A stretch of 64,000 bases of DNA from Perlabentimonas gracilis (lineage in GTDB: Bacteria; Bacteroidota; Bacteroidia; Bacteroidales; Tenuifilaceae), in contig NZ_JAANIG010000001.1 in the NCBI RefSeq assembly GCF_011174675.1, positions 186,001 to 250,000 of the forward strand, given 5' to 3'. The notes under the pieces are model-generated. The model made no database searches, was not told the origin of the DNA, and worked only from the letters and a program-made list of their open reading frames with translations. Position 1 is the first letter of the stretch; each line of letters starts with the position of its first letter. Both the position numbers and the translations under genes were made by a program. Shown piece by piece: positions 16,158-25,396 of the stretch.

Positions 16158-19100
16158 ATGAAAAGACTATGCGTATTCCTTGCATCAGTTGTGTTTGTGG
16201 GTATGAACTTCCTACAGGCGCAAACTGTGCAAATTACTGGTACAGTAACCAGTGCCGATGATGGGATGCCTGTTCCTGGCGCATCCGTACAGGTTAAGGG
16301 AACTACCATTGGTGTAGCAACCAATGCCGATGGGCAGTACTCTTTAGCCGTACCCCAAACAGCAACTATCCTTAGCTATAGCTTCTTGGGCTATAGAACT
16401 CAGGAAGTAGCGATTGCTGGTCGTACGGTTATTAATGTTGTACTTGAGTCCGATGCCATGGCTCTAGAGGAAATTATTATCTCGGGGGTGGCTGGTGCAA
16501 CGCCAAGAAGAAAAATGAGTGTATCTGTTGAACAAGTAAGCGCGGAAACACTTGAAGCGGTACCTGCAACCTCAGCTTCAAGTGCACTTCAAGGTAAGAT
16601 TTCGGGTATTACTATCGTTCAACCATCTGGTAACCCAGGTCAGGGTGCATCCATTAGACTAAGGGGTGCTACTAGCCTTTTGGGCGATTCAAAGCCTCTA
16701 ATTATAGTTGATGGGGTTATGATTGAGGGAGATCTTGCCGATATCAACGTAGACGACATTGCAAATATCGAGGTTGTAAAGGGTGCTGCTGCATCTGCCC
16801 TTTACGGATCACGTGCAGGCGCAGGGGTTGTTGTTGTGTCAACTAAAAGGGGTAGTTCAGCCAAAGAGGGGGCAACTACAGTACGTTTGAGGAATGAGTA
16901 TGGTATTTCTCAACTACCACGCAAGATAGACCTAGCCCAACATCATGCCTACCAATTGGCAAGCGACTGGGAGAATTACTCAACTTTCACCAAGTATGCT
17001 GGTGTAACTTATCCTGCCGACTATGTTGAAGGAAGACACCCTGGCATTGCAGGAAACAGACTTGTTACTCATAGTAGGTACGCCGATCAACCGTATACTA
17101 GACTATACGATCAGCAGGATGTTCTATTTCAAGATGGTTCGTACTATACTAACTATGTAGGGGTAGCTCATAATGCTGGTAAAACCAGTGTTTTTAGTTC
17201 TTTTGAGAATACAGCGAACTCTGGTATTGTATGGAATACCGATGGATCGAAAAGACAAAACTTTAGGCTTAATGCCGACCACTGGATTGGCGACAAGATT
17301 TCTTTGCAAGCAAGTACCTTTGTTTCTCAAAACAAAATGGATGTTGCCGATGGTCGATTTACCGATGGTTGGGGTGGTGGACAAGGCTCTGCATTCTTCG
17401 ATATCCTTTTCTTTGAGCCAGATATCAATTTGAATCAGGATGGATTGGCTAGCGCAGCACTTCCCTTATATGCAATTCACCCAAACCCATGGCAGATTGA
17501 TAACGGGAATCCACTACATTCGCTATACTACAAAAGCCAACAGTTTGAGCGTAAAAACGTAATGCAAAGTTTTCAGGCAAACTGGCGTGCTCTAGAATGG
17601 TTGAATTTTAACGGTATGTATAGCATTGAGAGAACAAATACCCAAAGAACGACTTTTGAACCAAAAGGATTCTCAAGATCTCAGCAGCTAAATACTGATG
17701 GTATGCTCTACAAGTCAGCTTTCGAGGGTATCAGTCAGGTGTACTCGTTTACAGCCAATATGAATAAGATATTTGGAGAGTTTACCTTAAAAGGCAAGTT
17801 GAACTATCTCTTTGAGAATTATGAGAGTACAGATTTCGATGTAAATGCAGCCAACTTTGCCATTTCTGGAGTTCCACAACTCAATGCTATTAAGGGCGAT
17901 GCCTATAATACAATTGGGTCGAGCAAGATTGTAACACGTGCACGTAACTTTTCAGCAATCGTCGATGGTGACTATAGAGATAGGTATATTTTCTCTGCTC
18001 TTTTCCGTTATGATGGTTCATCGTTGTTTGGTGAGAATAATAGATGGAATCCATACTATAGGGTGTCTGGAGCATATCGTATCTCGCAGGATATAGAAAT
18101 TCCTGGCATTCAAGAGTTCAAGCTAAGAGCTGCCTACGGAACCTCTGGCCAGCGCCCAGGCTTTAACTATCAGTATGAAACCTACAACCTATACCAGGGT
18201 AATGTTTCAAAAGCAACCATTGGTAATAAGGATTTGAAGCCCAGTGAAACTGCAGAATTAGAGGTGGGTCTAAACCTCGAGTTTCTCAATATCTTCAATT
18301 TTGAGGCAACCTACGCCCTTGCAAACACCGAGGGTGCATTTTATAATGTACCTCTTGCTGCCGCAACCGGTTTTACCAATCAGTGGCAAAATGCTGCCGA
18401 CATCGAGTCTAAAGCCATTGAATTCAGCCTGTCTATTACTCCAGTAAGATCTGCTGACTTTACATGGACCAGCAGGTTTAATTTCGATAAAATTACTCAG
18501 GAGATTACTAAGCTAAATGCTCCTCCTTTCCGTGTAGGCCCTACCGTAAACGATTTGCAGGTATTCTATGTGAAAGAGGGTGAGGTGTTTGGTATGATGT
18601 ATGGTGGTGACTGGGTAAGAACATTGGAGGAGATGGCTGCTCAATTACCAAGTGACGAGAGTATCAACGACTATGTGGTTAATAGCGATGGCTACGTAAT
18701 CCGTAAAGGAACTGAAGGCACAATTAATGAAGCTCCAATTCGATTGCTAGATGAGAATGGGGATGAATTCTTTGGCCGTATAGCCGATATGAACCCAGAC
18801 TTCAACCTTTCTTGGTTAAACAATATTACCTACAAAGGTTTCAATTTCAATATGCTTTGGCACCTGAAGATGGGTGGCAATGTATATAACCAAACCAAGC
18901 AATGGCTATATCGCGATGAGCGCCATGGTGATTTTGATCAGTCTGCAAAGCCAGATAATCAGAAGAAAACCACAACCTACTATCAGACCTTCTATAGGGT
19001 TAATGAGATAAACTCTTACTTTGTTGAGGATGGTACCTACCTTAAGCTTAGAGAAGCGTCATTGTACTACAGTATGAATAAGCAAACTCTAGCAAACCTT

Positions 19101-19295
19101 GGTGTAGGCTTCCTAGGTGGAGTTAAGTTCGGCGTAATTGGTAGAAACCTTCTAACTTTCACCAAGTACTCTGGCTGGGATCCTGAGGTTTCGCAGTCAG
19201 ATTATGCTACAGGTAATCCAAGCTTGTACTATATCGATATGTTTAACTATCCTAACTATAGGATGTTAACATTCTCGCTTGAACTTACTTTCTAG
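16158..19295 (+). CDS. SusC/RagA-family TonB-linked outer-membrane transporter
   Basis: 1045 residues: signal peptide ending LQAQ, an N-terminal carboxypeptidase-regulatory beta-sandwich (ITGTVTSADDGMPVPGASV), SusC plug signatures (RLRGATSLLGDSKPLIIVDG, EVVKGAAASALYGSRAG) and a long barrel. The frame opens 31 codons earlier, but the ATG at 16158 gives the correct signal peptide. The following genes encode SusD and a third lipoprotein, forming a SusCD uptake operon. No glycosidase, sulfatase or peptidase lies in the operon, so the nutrient (glycan, peptide or other) cannot be named. Confidence 0.95.
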   Translation: MKRLCVFLASVVFVGMNFLQAQTVQITGTVTSADDGMPVPGASVQVKGTTIGVATNADGQYSLAVPQTATILSYSFLGYRTQEVAIAGRTVINVVLESDAMALEEIIISGVAGATPRRKMSVSVEQVSAETLEAVPATSASSALQGKISGITIVQPSGNPGQGASIRLRGATSLLGDSKPLIIVDGVMIEGDLADINVDDIANIEVVKGAAASALYGSRAGAGVVVVSTKRGSSAKEGATTVRLRNEYGISQLPRKIDLAQHHAYQLASDWENYSTFTKYAGVTYPADYVEGRHPGIAGNRLVTHSRYADQPYTRLYDQQDVLFQDGSYYTNYVGVAHNAGKTSVFSSFENTANSGIVWNTDGSKRQNFRLNADHWIGDKISLQASTFVSQNKMDVADGRFTDGWGGGQGSAFFDILFFEPDINLNQDGLASAALPLYAIHPNPWQIDNGNPLHSLYYKSQQFERKNVMQSFQANWRALEWLNFNGMYSIERTNTQRTTFEPKGFSRSQQLNTDGMLYKSAFEGISQVYSFTANMNKIFGEFTLKGKLNYLFENYESTDFDVNAANFAISGVPQLNAIKGDAYNTIGSSKIVTRARNFSAIVDGDYRDRYIFSALFRYDGSSLFGENNRWNPYYRVSGAYRISQDIEIPGIQEFKLRAAYGTSGQRPGFNYQYETYNLYQGNVSKATIGNKDLKPSETAELEVGLNLEFLNIFNFEATYALANTEGAFYNVPLAAATGFTNQWQNAADIESKAIEFSLSITPVRSADFTWTSRFNFDKITQEITKLNAPPFRVGPTVNDLQVFYVKEGEVFGMMYGGDWVRTLEEMAAQLPSDESINDYVVNSDGYVIRKGTEGTINEAPIRLLDENGDEFFGRIADMNPDFNLSWLNNITYKGFNFNMLWHLKMGGNVYNQTKQWLYRDERHGDFDQSAKPDNQKKTTTYYQTFYRVNEINSYFVEDGTYLKLREASLYYSMNKQTLANLGVGFLGGVKFGVIGRNLLTFTKYSGWDPEVSQSDYATGNPSLYYIDMFNYPNYRMLTFSLELTF

Positions 19296-19318
19296 TAATT
19301 TTTAAAATTGAACAGACT

Positions 19319-20932
19319 ATGAAAAGATACATAAGTAAATTCACATTACTAGTAGCGGTGTTGGTGCTTGGCGTTAATACCAGCTGCGAAAAGCTTGAGG
19401 TTGAAAATACCAACCTTCCCGATATGGAGAGAGTGTTGGCTTCACCTGAGGACGTTAAACTAGTGGTGATGGGACAGTTTCTATCCTATTTCCAAACTAT
19501 AAAAACCTATAACGTGGGTATGACAGCTCACGTTGCGGCTGATCACTCAACCGTTAGTTGGGGTAACTTTGCATGGAGGGATATGTCATGGGAGCCTCGC
19601 AGAGCATGGAATAACGACCCCTCTTACACAGATGCAGATTTAACAGAGGTTATTTACTATGACCTTAATGGAGTGATCTCCTCAGTGAACGATGCGATAA
19701 ACCTAATTAATGGAGGTATGGAGATTGGCCCCAACGGCGCAGATAACAATATGGTTCTCGCCTCAGCATTCTTAATCAGAGGGATGTCTATTGGCCAGTT
19801 AGGATTAACATTCGACAAGGCTATGGTTTCGAAAACTGATGAGGCTCCAGGTGGTGATGTTGGTGCTTATCTAGCTGAATTGGATTTTTTGCCTTGGAAT
19901 GAGGTGCTTGAGGAGGCTATTGCTGACCTTGATAAAGCCATTGCAATTGCTAAGGCCAATAGTTTTGACATTCCAACAGGTACTCTTAATGGTATGACCA
20001 TTAACAATGAGTATATTGCAAAACTTGCTAGTTCTTATGCTGCACGGTTCCTTGCTCTTGGGTCAAGAACAAAAGCACAAAATGAGGATTTATCATGGAC
20101 TAGCAATTACTCTTGGTCTGATGTTTTAACTTATGCCAATAATGGTCTAACTGTTGACTTTGCTCCCGTGGGTAATGGCTTGCCTTGGGATGGAGGATCA
20201 TGGTACGATCTTAATATTAAGTATTTACGTCAGTCTGGTTGGGGGCGTGTTGATATGCGTATTGTTAATATGATTGATCCTACTCAGCCCGTACGTTACC
20301 CAACCGATTCAGAGGGTTTAGCTACGCTGGGAACACCTCCAAATGGTGGGCTAGCAACCACAGTTGACGCCCGTTTTACCCAGGATTTTGAGTATCTGGC
20401 AGCCAATGATTTTCGTCCTGAAAGAGGTGGGTGGCACTTCTCGCATTACCGCCATAGCCGCTACGACCTGCCTGCTACAACAAGTTCCGAGGGATTGCAT
20501 ATGGGTGAATCCATTGGCCCAATTAGGGAATTGCGCGTGTGGGAGAACGAGCTAATGAAGGCTGAGGCAATGGCAAGAACTGGTAATGTAACTGGAGCAG
20601 CAGCTATACTTAACAGTGCTAATGGACCAAGAAAAGCTAGAGGAAATATGCCAGATGTTGCTGGTAACAAGGAGGATGTTCTAAAAGCAATATTTTATGA
20701 GCGTTTCACTGAGCTAATGCATAATGGTTACCTTATCTCCTTCTGCGATACTAGGAGAAATGATGACCTTCAGTACGGAACTCCGTTACATTTCCCCGTT
20801 CCAGGCAAAGAATTGTTAGCTCTAGGACTTGAGATGTATACTTTCGGTGGAGTGGCTAATGCAGATGGTGTCAATACATCGAATGGTGGTGCTTGGATTA
20901 AGCCTTATTATCATTTCACCCCAACCTGGTAG
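19319..20932 (+). CDS. SusD/RagB-family nutrient-binding lipoprotein
   Basis: 537 residues with lipobox cysteine Cys23 (NTSC). The TPR-like alpha-helical SusD core is visible: a ligand-capping N-terminal region, ASAFLIRGMSIGQLGLTFD, and the late ELRVWENELMKAEAMARTG and AIFYERFTELMHNG helices. It binds substrate at the cell surface and works as the lid of the SusC channel. It starts 23 bp after susC, so the two are co-transcribed. Confidence 0.93.
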   Translation: MKRYISKFTLLVAVLVLGVNTSCEKLEVENTNLPDMERVLASPEDVKLVVMGQFLSYFQTIKTYNVGMTAHVAADHSTVSWGNFAWRDMSWEPRRAWNNDPSYTDADLTEVIYYDLNGVISSVNDAINLINGGMEIGPNGADNNMVLASAFLIRGMSIGQLGLTFDKAMVSKTDEAPGGDVGAYLAELDFLPWNEVLEEAIADLDKAIAIAKANSFDIPTGTLNGMTINNEYIAKLASSYAARFLALGSRTKAQNEDLSWTSNYSWSDVLTYANNGLTVDFAPVGNGLPWDGGSWYDLNIKYLRQSGWGRVDMRIVNMIDPTQPVRYPTDSEGLATLGTPPNGGLATTVDARFTQDFEYLAANDFRPERGGWHFSHYRHSRYDLPATTSSEGLHMGESIGPIRELRVWENELMKAEAMARTGNVTGAAAILNSANGPRKARGNMPDVAGNKEDVLKAIFYERFTELMHNGYLISFCDTRRNDDLQYGTPLHFPVPGKELLALGLEMYTFGGVANADGVNTSNGGAWIKPYYHFTPTW

Positions 20933-20958
20933 TAATCAACTTAAAAAATTAACAAACA

Positions 20959-22206
20959 ATGAAGAATACGTTATCATATCTAATTGTACTATTACTGGGA
21001 GTAATAGCAATTACCTTCAGCTCTTGCGAGGAGAAGGATGATTATAACTATGATGGAATCGACCCAGTTGTGTCCGATATTATGGGCGCGGCAACTGTGC
21101 GTGGAGGTACTACCGTAACCTATCGTGCGGTAGGCAGGGCTGGCTCATCGTATGCATTTTCCTACACTGGAGCCATTGAAAGCACTGCAAGCAAGAGCGA
21201 TGAGGTTTACGCTCTAGTGGTTGATTTTAAGGAGCACACCAATTTGGCCGATACTTTAGATGCCACAATATCTGTAGTTGAAACAACTATGGGTGGTAAG
21301 GTGTCGCCTGCTAAGACCGTTGCCTTAAAGGTTTTACCTTTAAACATTGCCCTTGTTGGAGAAGAAATTCTCTCAATTCAAGAAGGGAAAGTGGCTGAGG
21401 TTGTTTACACAGTTGACTTCTACTATCCTGGTGCAACTTATGCTTGGACTGTTGATGGCACAGGGTTTACTGTTGAGGAGGGCACTACTTCGAAAGATTT
21501 GAAACTTACGGTTGATTACCCCGATGACTTTTTCAACGAGATTGATATTAGCGTAGAGGTTACAACTCGTGGTGGCAACAAGCTTACCGATGCTATGAGC
21601 GTAACCGTATGGCAGTTCTGTCCACTTGAAATTGAGGAACTTTACCTAGTTGAATGGCAAGGTAATGCGTTCACCTCTGGTGGAGTTCAAATTGAGGCTG
21701 ATCCTATACTAATTAAGGATCCTTTAGATTTGCCTGATGACATTCTTAACAACCCATTTATAACCGTTGGTCTTCCTCCTGCTTTTGCCGGAAAAGATAA
21801 TGTTGTTCTAATTGATGGGCTTGCAAGTGCTTTCATTAACGATTACTGGGGAGAAGCATGGCAAGATCGCGGCTTCAGTTTGGCCATTCTTAATGAGCCT
21901 GCTGGCGAAATAGAGATACCGCTCCAATTCCTTGGCCAGTCTGACTATCCAGATAACTATTGGATTGTAGGTTATGGAACTTACAATTACTGTGTTCCAT
22001 CGCTTACCATACATTACGCCTTTGGATACGACGGGCCAGATGCTGACGAAGATCCCGATGGCGTTGATATGGAGAATGATATTGCTTGGATCTTTGGGTG
22101 GAATGATGATGATGGTGAGCCGAACTGGGTAACAACCGAATTGGCTGTGAAGGATGCCAAGAGCTACTTCAAGTTAAACTTCTATACACCAAGAAACCTT
22201 AAGTAA
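20959..22206 (+). CDS. Surface lipoprotein of the SusCD operon (SusE/F position)
   Basis: 415 residues; type II signal with Cys23 (FSSC). The mature part shows two or three immunoglobulin/PKD-like beta-sandwiches (GATVRGGTTVTYRAVG; VYTVDFYYPGATYAWTVDG) and an acidic C-terminal region (DGPDADEDPDGVDMEND). It is 26 bp after susD and ends at a strong terminator, so it is the third gene of the operon and probably a surface binding protein. No close match to SusE or SusF is claimed. Confidence 0.82.
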   Translation: MKNTLSYLIVLLLGVIAITFSSCEEKDDYNYDGIDPVVSDIMGAATVRGGTTVTYRAVGRAGSSYAFSYTGAIESTASKSDEVYALVVDFKEHTNLADTLDATISVVETTMGGKVSPAKTVALKVLPLNIALVGEEILSIQEGKVAEVVYTVDFYYPGATYAWTVDGTGFTVEEGTTSKDLKLTVDYPDDFFNEIDISVEVTTRGGNKLTDAMSVTVWQFCPLEIEELYLVEWQGNAFTSGGVQIEADPILIKDPLDLPDDILNNPFITVGLPPAFAGKDNVVLIDGLASAFINDYWGEAWQDRGFSLAILNEPAGEIEIPLQFLGQSDYPDNYWIVGYGTYNYCVPSLTIHYAFGYDGPDADEDPDGVDMENDIAWIFGWNDDDGEPNWVTTELAVKDAKSYFKLNFYTPRNLK

Positions 22207-22223
22207 GACTTAGTTTTTATTGA

Positions 22224-22257
22224 AGAGAGGTGGTTCAATTGAATCACCTCTCTTTTT
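22224..22257 (+). terminator. Terminator of the SusCD operon
   Basis: Stem 22224-22238 with 22239-22253 (one G-T pair; the central bases form the loop), followed by TTTT. Confidence 0.85.
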
Positions 22258-22290
22258 ATGTATTATGTATTATGTATATTGACTGTAGGG

Positions 22291-22980
22291 CTAGTTATAA
22301 AGGCTAATCTCCCAGTTTCCAGGCTCTACGATCTCAACCTCGAACCTTACTGGAATTCTTAGCCCTTGCCCCAACTTATCGGGGACGGTGTACCGAATCC
22401 TTATCTTTGTAGGGAATGATACTTCTTCGTAGCCAGTATTAAGCCCTTCGGTTACGCCAACCCCACTTAGCACCTTGAAATCGAAATCATTGGGGACATA
22501 GCCATGCCTTCCCATATATAGGAATCGCACCATGACCCTGTTCCCTTCGCCTAACCGCTTTATGCTATACTTCTCAAGGTTGGTTATTTGGCCAACGATA
22601 AAAGGCTTAACTGGGATATCTCTAACATATTCCCCTTTTCGCCAAATACCGTTCTTTACTTTATGTTCTCCATTTTCTTTGTATGTGTATACACCTTGAC
22701 CATGTTGTATTCCCTTTTGCCAACTCCCGGTGTAAACATCTCCATTTGCCCAAGTGTAGATTCCCTTTCCGTGGGGAACCCCGTTTTTAAACCGACCTTC
22801 GTACTTGTTTTTTGCTTCTGCCGAACCATAACCATGAGCAAGCCCGTTGCGGCATTTACCAATATAAGTTCCATTAATACCGGGGTCGAGTACTTTGCAT
22901 TTGGTTTGGGCTATGGATAAATTCGTCATAAAGAGTGAGATGCCCAAAATTATCAATATTTCAGTTCCGATATTTTTCAT
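22291..22980 (-). CDS. Exported MORN-repeat protein
   Basis: 229 residues with an N-terminal signal peptide (about 1-24) and three classic MORN repeats: YIGKCRNGLAHGYG, YEGRFKNGVPHGKG and YTGSWQKGIQHGQG. The C-terminal 110 residues are a different beta-rich domain (VMVRFLYMGRHGYVPNDFDF; RIPVRFEVEIVEPG) without a recognised family. Transcribed away from the SusD-like gene. MORN repeats bind lipids or proteins in some systems; the role of this exported version is unknown. Confidence 0.8.
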   Translation of the reverse strand: MKNIGTEILIILGISLFMTNLSIAQTKCKVLDPGINGTYIGKCRNGLAHGYGSAEAKNKYEGRFKNGVPHGKGIYTWANGDVYTGSWQKGIQHGQGVYTYKENGEHKVKNGIWRKGEYVRDIPVKPFIVGQITNLEKYSIKRLGEGNRVMVRFLYMGRHGYVPNDFDFKVLSGVGVTEGLNTGYEEVSFPTKIRIRYTVPDKLGQGLRIPVRFEVEIVEPGNWEISLYN

Positions 22981-23362
22981 GATGTTAGTAGGGGATTTGC
23001 TATGACATAAGATTGTTTTCCTGATAATATAAGCCTTACAAGTTATTGTTTAAGAGTTGTAAAGTCAATATCTGATTTACTTTTCTTAAGTATTTTCTGT
23101 GTTGATTGTTATGAGTCTAATTTTGTTGAATATCAAAGCTTTCAACATTACTTTTGCAATCAAATAATCTCGTATTTCTGAGTGGTCTCAATTTGTGAAT
23201 TTATTGGTAATTTTATTAGAAGTTTAAACTCAAAGTTGTAAATTTGACAATGATATTATGAGCAACATTAGTTTGGTAACATTGTTTTTTCATTTTTTTT
23301 AAATAGACATTGCTTTTTACCCCTTTGTATAATAAGAAGTTGTGGTTAAACCTGAATGATAT
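22981..23362. other. Divergent intergenic region
   Basis: AT-rich, 382 bp. A plus-strand TAAATTTG box lies at 23239-23246, and TA with a 4-bp gap then TTTG at 23318-23327, an off-consensus spacing. No gene or RNA structure is recognised. Confidence 0.4.
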
Positions 23363-24721
23363 ATGCACTACTTACAGAGAAATGTTTTTTTTATAGCCCT
23401 CTTTTGTTTCACCGTTATGTCTTCTTGCGATTGGAAAACCGATACCGACGAGGAACCCCTAGAAGTACTTTCGGCATTGCTTTATAGCACGCAAAGCAAC
23501 CTGATCTCATTAACTTACGCCGAACCTACATTGTTTGGCAGCATATTTTCACAGCAAATCTCTGGTGTTGATGGAACTATGCTCGATGTGGAGAATTATA
23601 GCCTGCAGCCCACACACTTCGACAGAAGTTGGCAGGCCTGTTACTTGGGAGTATTTTCCAATCTTCAATCAATTTCAGCTATTGCCAAAGAGCATGGATA
23701 TGGGAAATACAGCGGTATAGCTAAAGTCTTAACAGCACAATCCTTGGGCCTTGCTACTTGCCTATGGGGAGATATACCCTACTCTGAGTCCTTTGACTCA
23801 GATGAACTAGTATTGGAACCCGCCTACGATAACCAGAAAGATATTTTCGTTCAAGTTTTCCAACTGCTTAATCAAGGGATTGCTGAGCTTGGTGAGTATG
23901 GAGAACAGTACCACCCAGTTGACGAGGATATTTTCTTTAAAGGGAATTCAGGCTACTGGATACGGTATGCACACTTCCTGAGAGTGAGGTTTTTACTACA
24001 CCTTGCGAAAGTGAATGGCTTTGATGAACTTGCTGATGAATTCAATAATGAAATATTCATGGAGCCAGGTGATGCATTTATTATTGATTATGAAGAATTG
24101 CAAAGACCCAACCCTCGTGGGCAATACCTATCTGCTCATAAGAGTAACCTTAGGGCTTCAAATGTTTTACTTAAGATTTTAGAGGAATATGATGACCCTA
24201 GGTTGCCAAAGTATTTCAAGCAAGCTGGAGATTCCTATACCGGAAATATTCCCGGTGAGGATAACCCAAACGCATCTACACTGGCCGACTCGCAATTCTC
24301 AATAACATCCCATATTACTCTTGCTTCCTACACAGAATGGATGTTTATTAAATCCGAGTACCTCCTCAGAAAAGGAGACGTCAATGCTGCCGAGGAGGCT
24401 TTTGCTAATGCGGTAAAATCGTCGTTGATTGATTATGACGTGTATACCAAAGAGTGGTTAGAAACATACATTGCAAGCGTGGAGTTTTCTTTGGAAACTC
24501 TATTGGTTGCGAAGTATACTGCTATGTTCTTAACCCCTGAGGCATGGCTAGATTGGCGACGCACAGGATACCCCGCTATACAGCCAGTTGCTAGTAGTGC
24601 TGTGCCAAGGAGGTTTCTATACCCCCAAACAGAGTACCTTTACAATTCTAGCAATGTGCCTCAGAATATTTCCACTACCACAAGAATGTGGATTGACCCT
24701 GAGTCAAAGTTCAATCATTAA
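23363..24721 (+). CDS. SusD/RagB-like nutrient-binding lipoprotein without an adjacent SusC
   Basis: 452 residues; lipobox Cys22 (VMSSC). SusD-type helices include YGKYSGIAKVLTAQSLGLA, LWGDIPYSE, GYWIRYAHFLRVRFLLHLAK and a C-terminal AWLDWRRTGYPAI block, the pattern of the SusD-like_2 subfamily. SusD normally sits directly after SusC; here no SusC is next to it. The nearest TonB receptor is downstream and belongs to a different, DUF4249-associated subgroup. It may have exchanged partners, or it may work with that receptor. Confidence 0.85.
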   Translation: MHYLQRNVFFIALFCFTVMSSCDWKTDTDEEPLEVLSALLYSTQSNLISLTYAEPTLFGSIFSQQISGVDGTMLDVENYSLQPTHFDRSWQACYLGVFSNLQSISAIAKEHGYGKYSGIAKVLTAQSLGLATCLWGDIPYSESFDSDELVLEPAYDNQKDIFVQVFQLLNQGIAELGEYGEQYHPVDEDIFFKGNSGYWIRYAHFLRVRFLLHLAKVNGFDELADEFNNEIFMEPGDAFIIDYEELQRPNPRGQYLSAHKSNLRASNVLLKILEEYDDPRLPKYFKQAGDSYTGNIPGEDNPNASTLADSQFSITSHITLASYTEWMFIKSEYLLRKGDVNAAEEAFANAVKSSLIDYDVYTKEWLETYIASVEFSLETLLVAKYTAMFLTPEAWLDWRRTGYPAIQPVASSAVPRRFLYPQTEYLYNSSNVPQNISTTTRMWIDPESKFNH

Positions 24722-24745
24722 TCAAAACATTATACTTTATATACT

Positions 24746-25132
24746 ATGAAAAATATTATAAACTCCACAATTCTATTTTCTTTCATATTAATTTTATTTC
24801 TAGGTTGCAATCGTAAGTCAGATATTCTTATAGGAACCTGGGAAATGGATGTCTCCTATGTTAATGGAGTTAGAGAAAAGGAGAACTACCCTTTAACGCT
24901 ATATCTATTCGATGACGCTACATTTAGGCAGGTAATTCAATACCCTTCCAATAAAGAGGATGTCAAAGGGGAGTGGGTTTATGATGATAAAAAAAACACA
25001 TTGAATTTAAAATACATATATACAGGTAGTAATGTAATGTGGTCTGTCGTTAAACTTGAAAAGGAAAGATTGGAACTAAACCATAGGACACAAGGATTCT
25101 TTGTTGAAAGAACATTTGTTAAAAAAGAGTAA
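24746..25132 (+). CDS. Small lipocalin-like lipoprotein
   Basis: 128 residues; lipobox Cys21 (LFLGC). The mature part has the short Bacteroidota lipocalin pattern: IGTWEMDVSYVNG near the N-terminus, then LTLYLFDDATFRQ, KGEWVYDDKKNTLNLKY and a final LNHRTQGFFVERTFVKK strand. Likely an outer-membrane-anchored beta-barrel binding a small hydrophobic ligand. It lies 24 bp after the SusD-like gene and is probably co-transcribed with it. Confidence 0.75.
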   Translation: MKNIINSTILFSFILILFLGCNRKSDILIGTWEMDVSYVNGVREKENYPLTLYLFDDATFRQVIQYPSNKEDVKGEWVYDDKKNTLNLKYIYTGSNVMWSVVKLEKERLELNHRTQGFFVERTFVKKE

Positions 25133-25396
25133 TTATGAGTTTTAGAGTTCTGTCTGTCTATTGTTAAATATAGTACTAATTGGTATAGTAATAGTTAGCT
25201 GAGCTAATAGGGTTTTAATTATAGCAATATTTAATTTTAGCAATTTGGAACTATTGTGTATAGAAGATAACTACGCCTAGGATAAGCGTTTTAACCATTA
25301 CAACAGTATTATTTATATGTTCTTTAGATACGATCCAAATGTTACACTATTACAAAATGTAATTCAAGAATTTATAAAATAAGTGTCAGTACTTGT

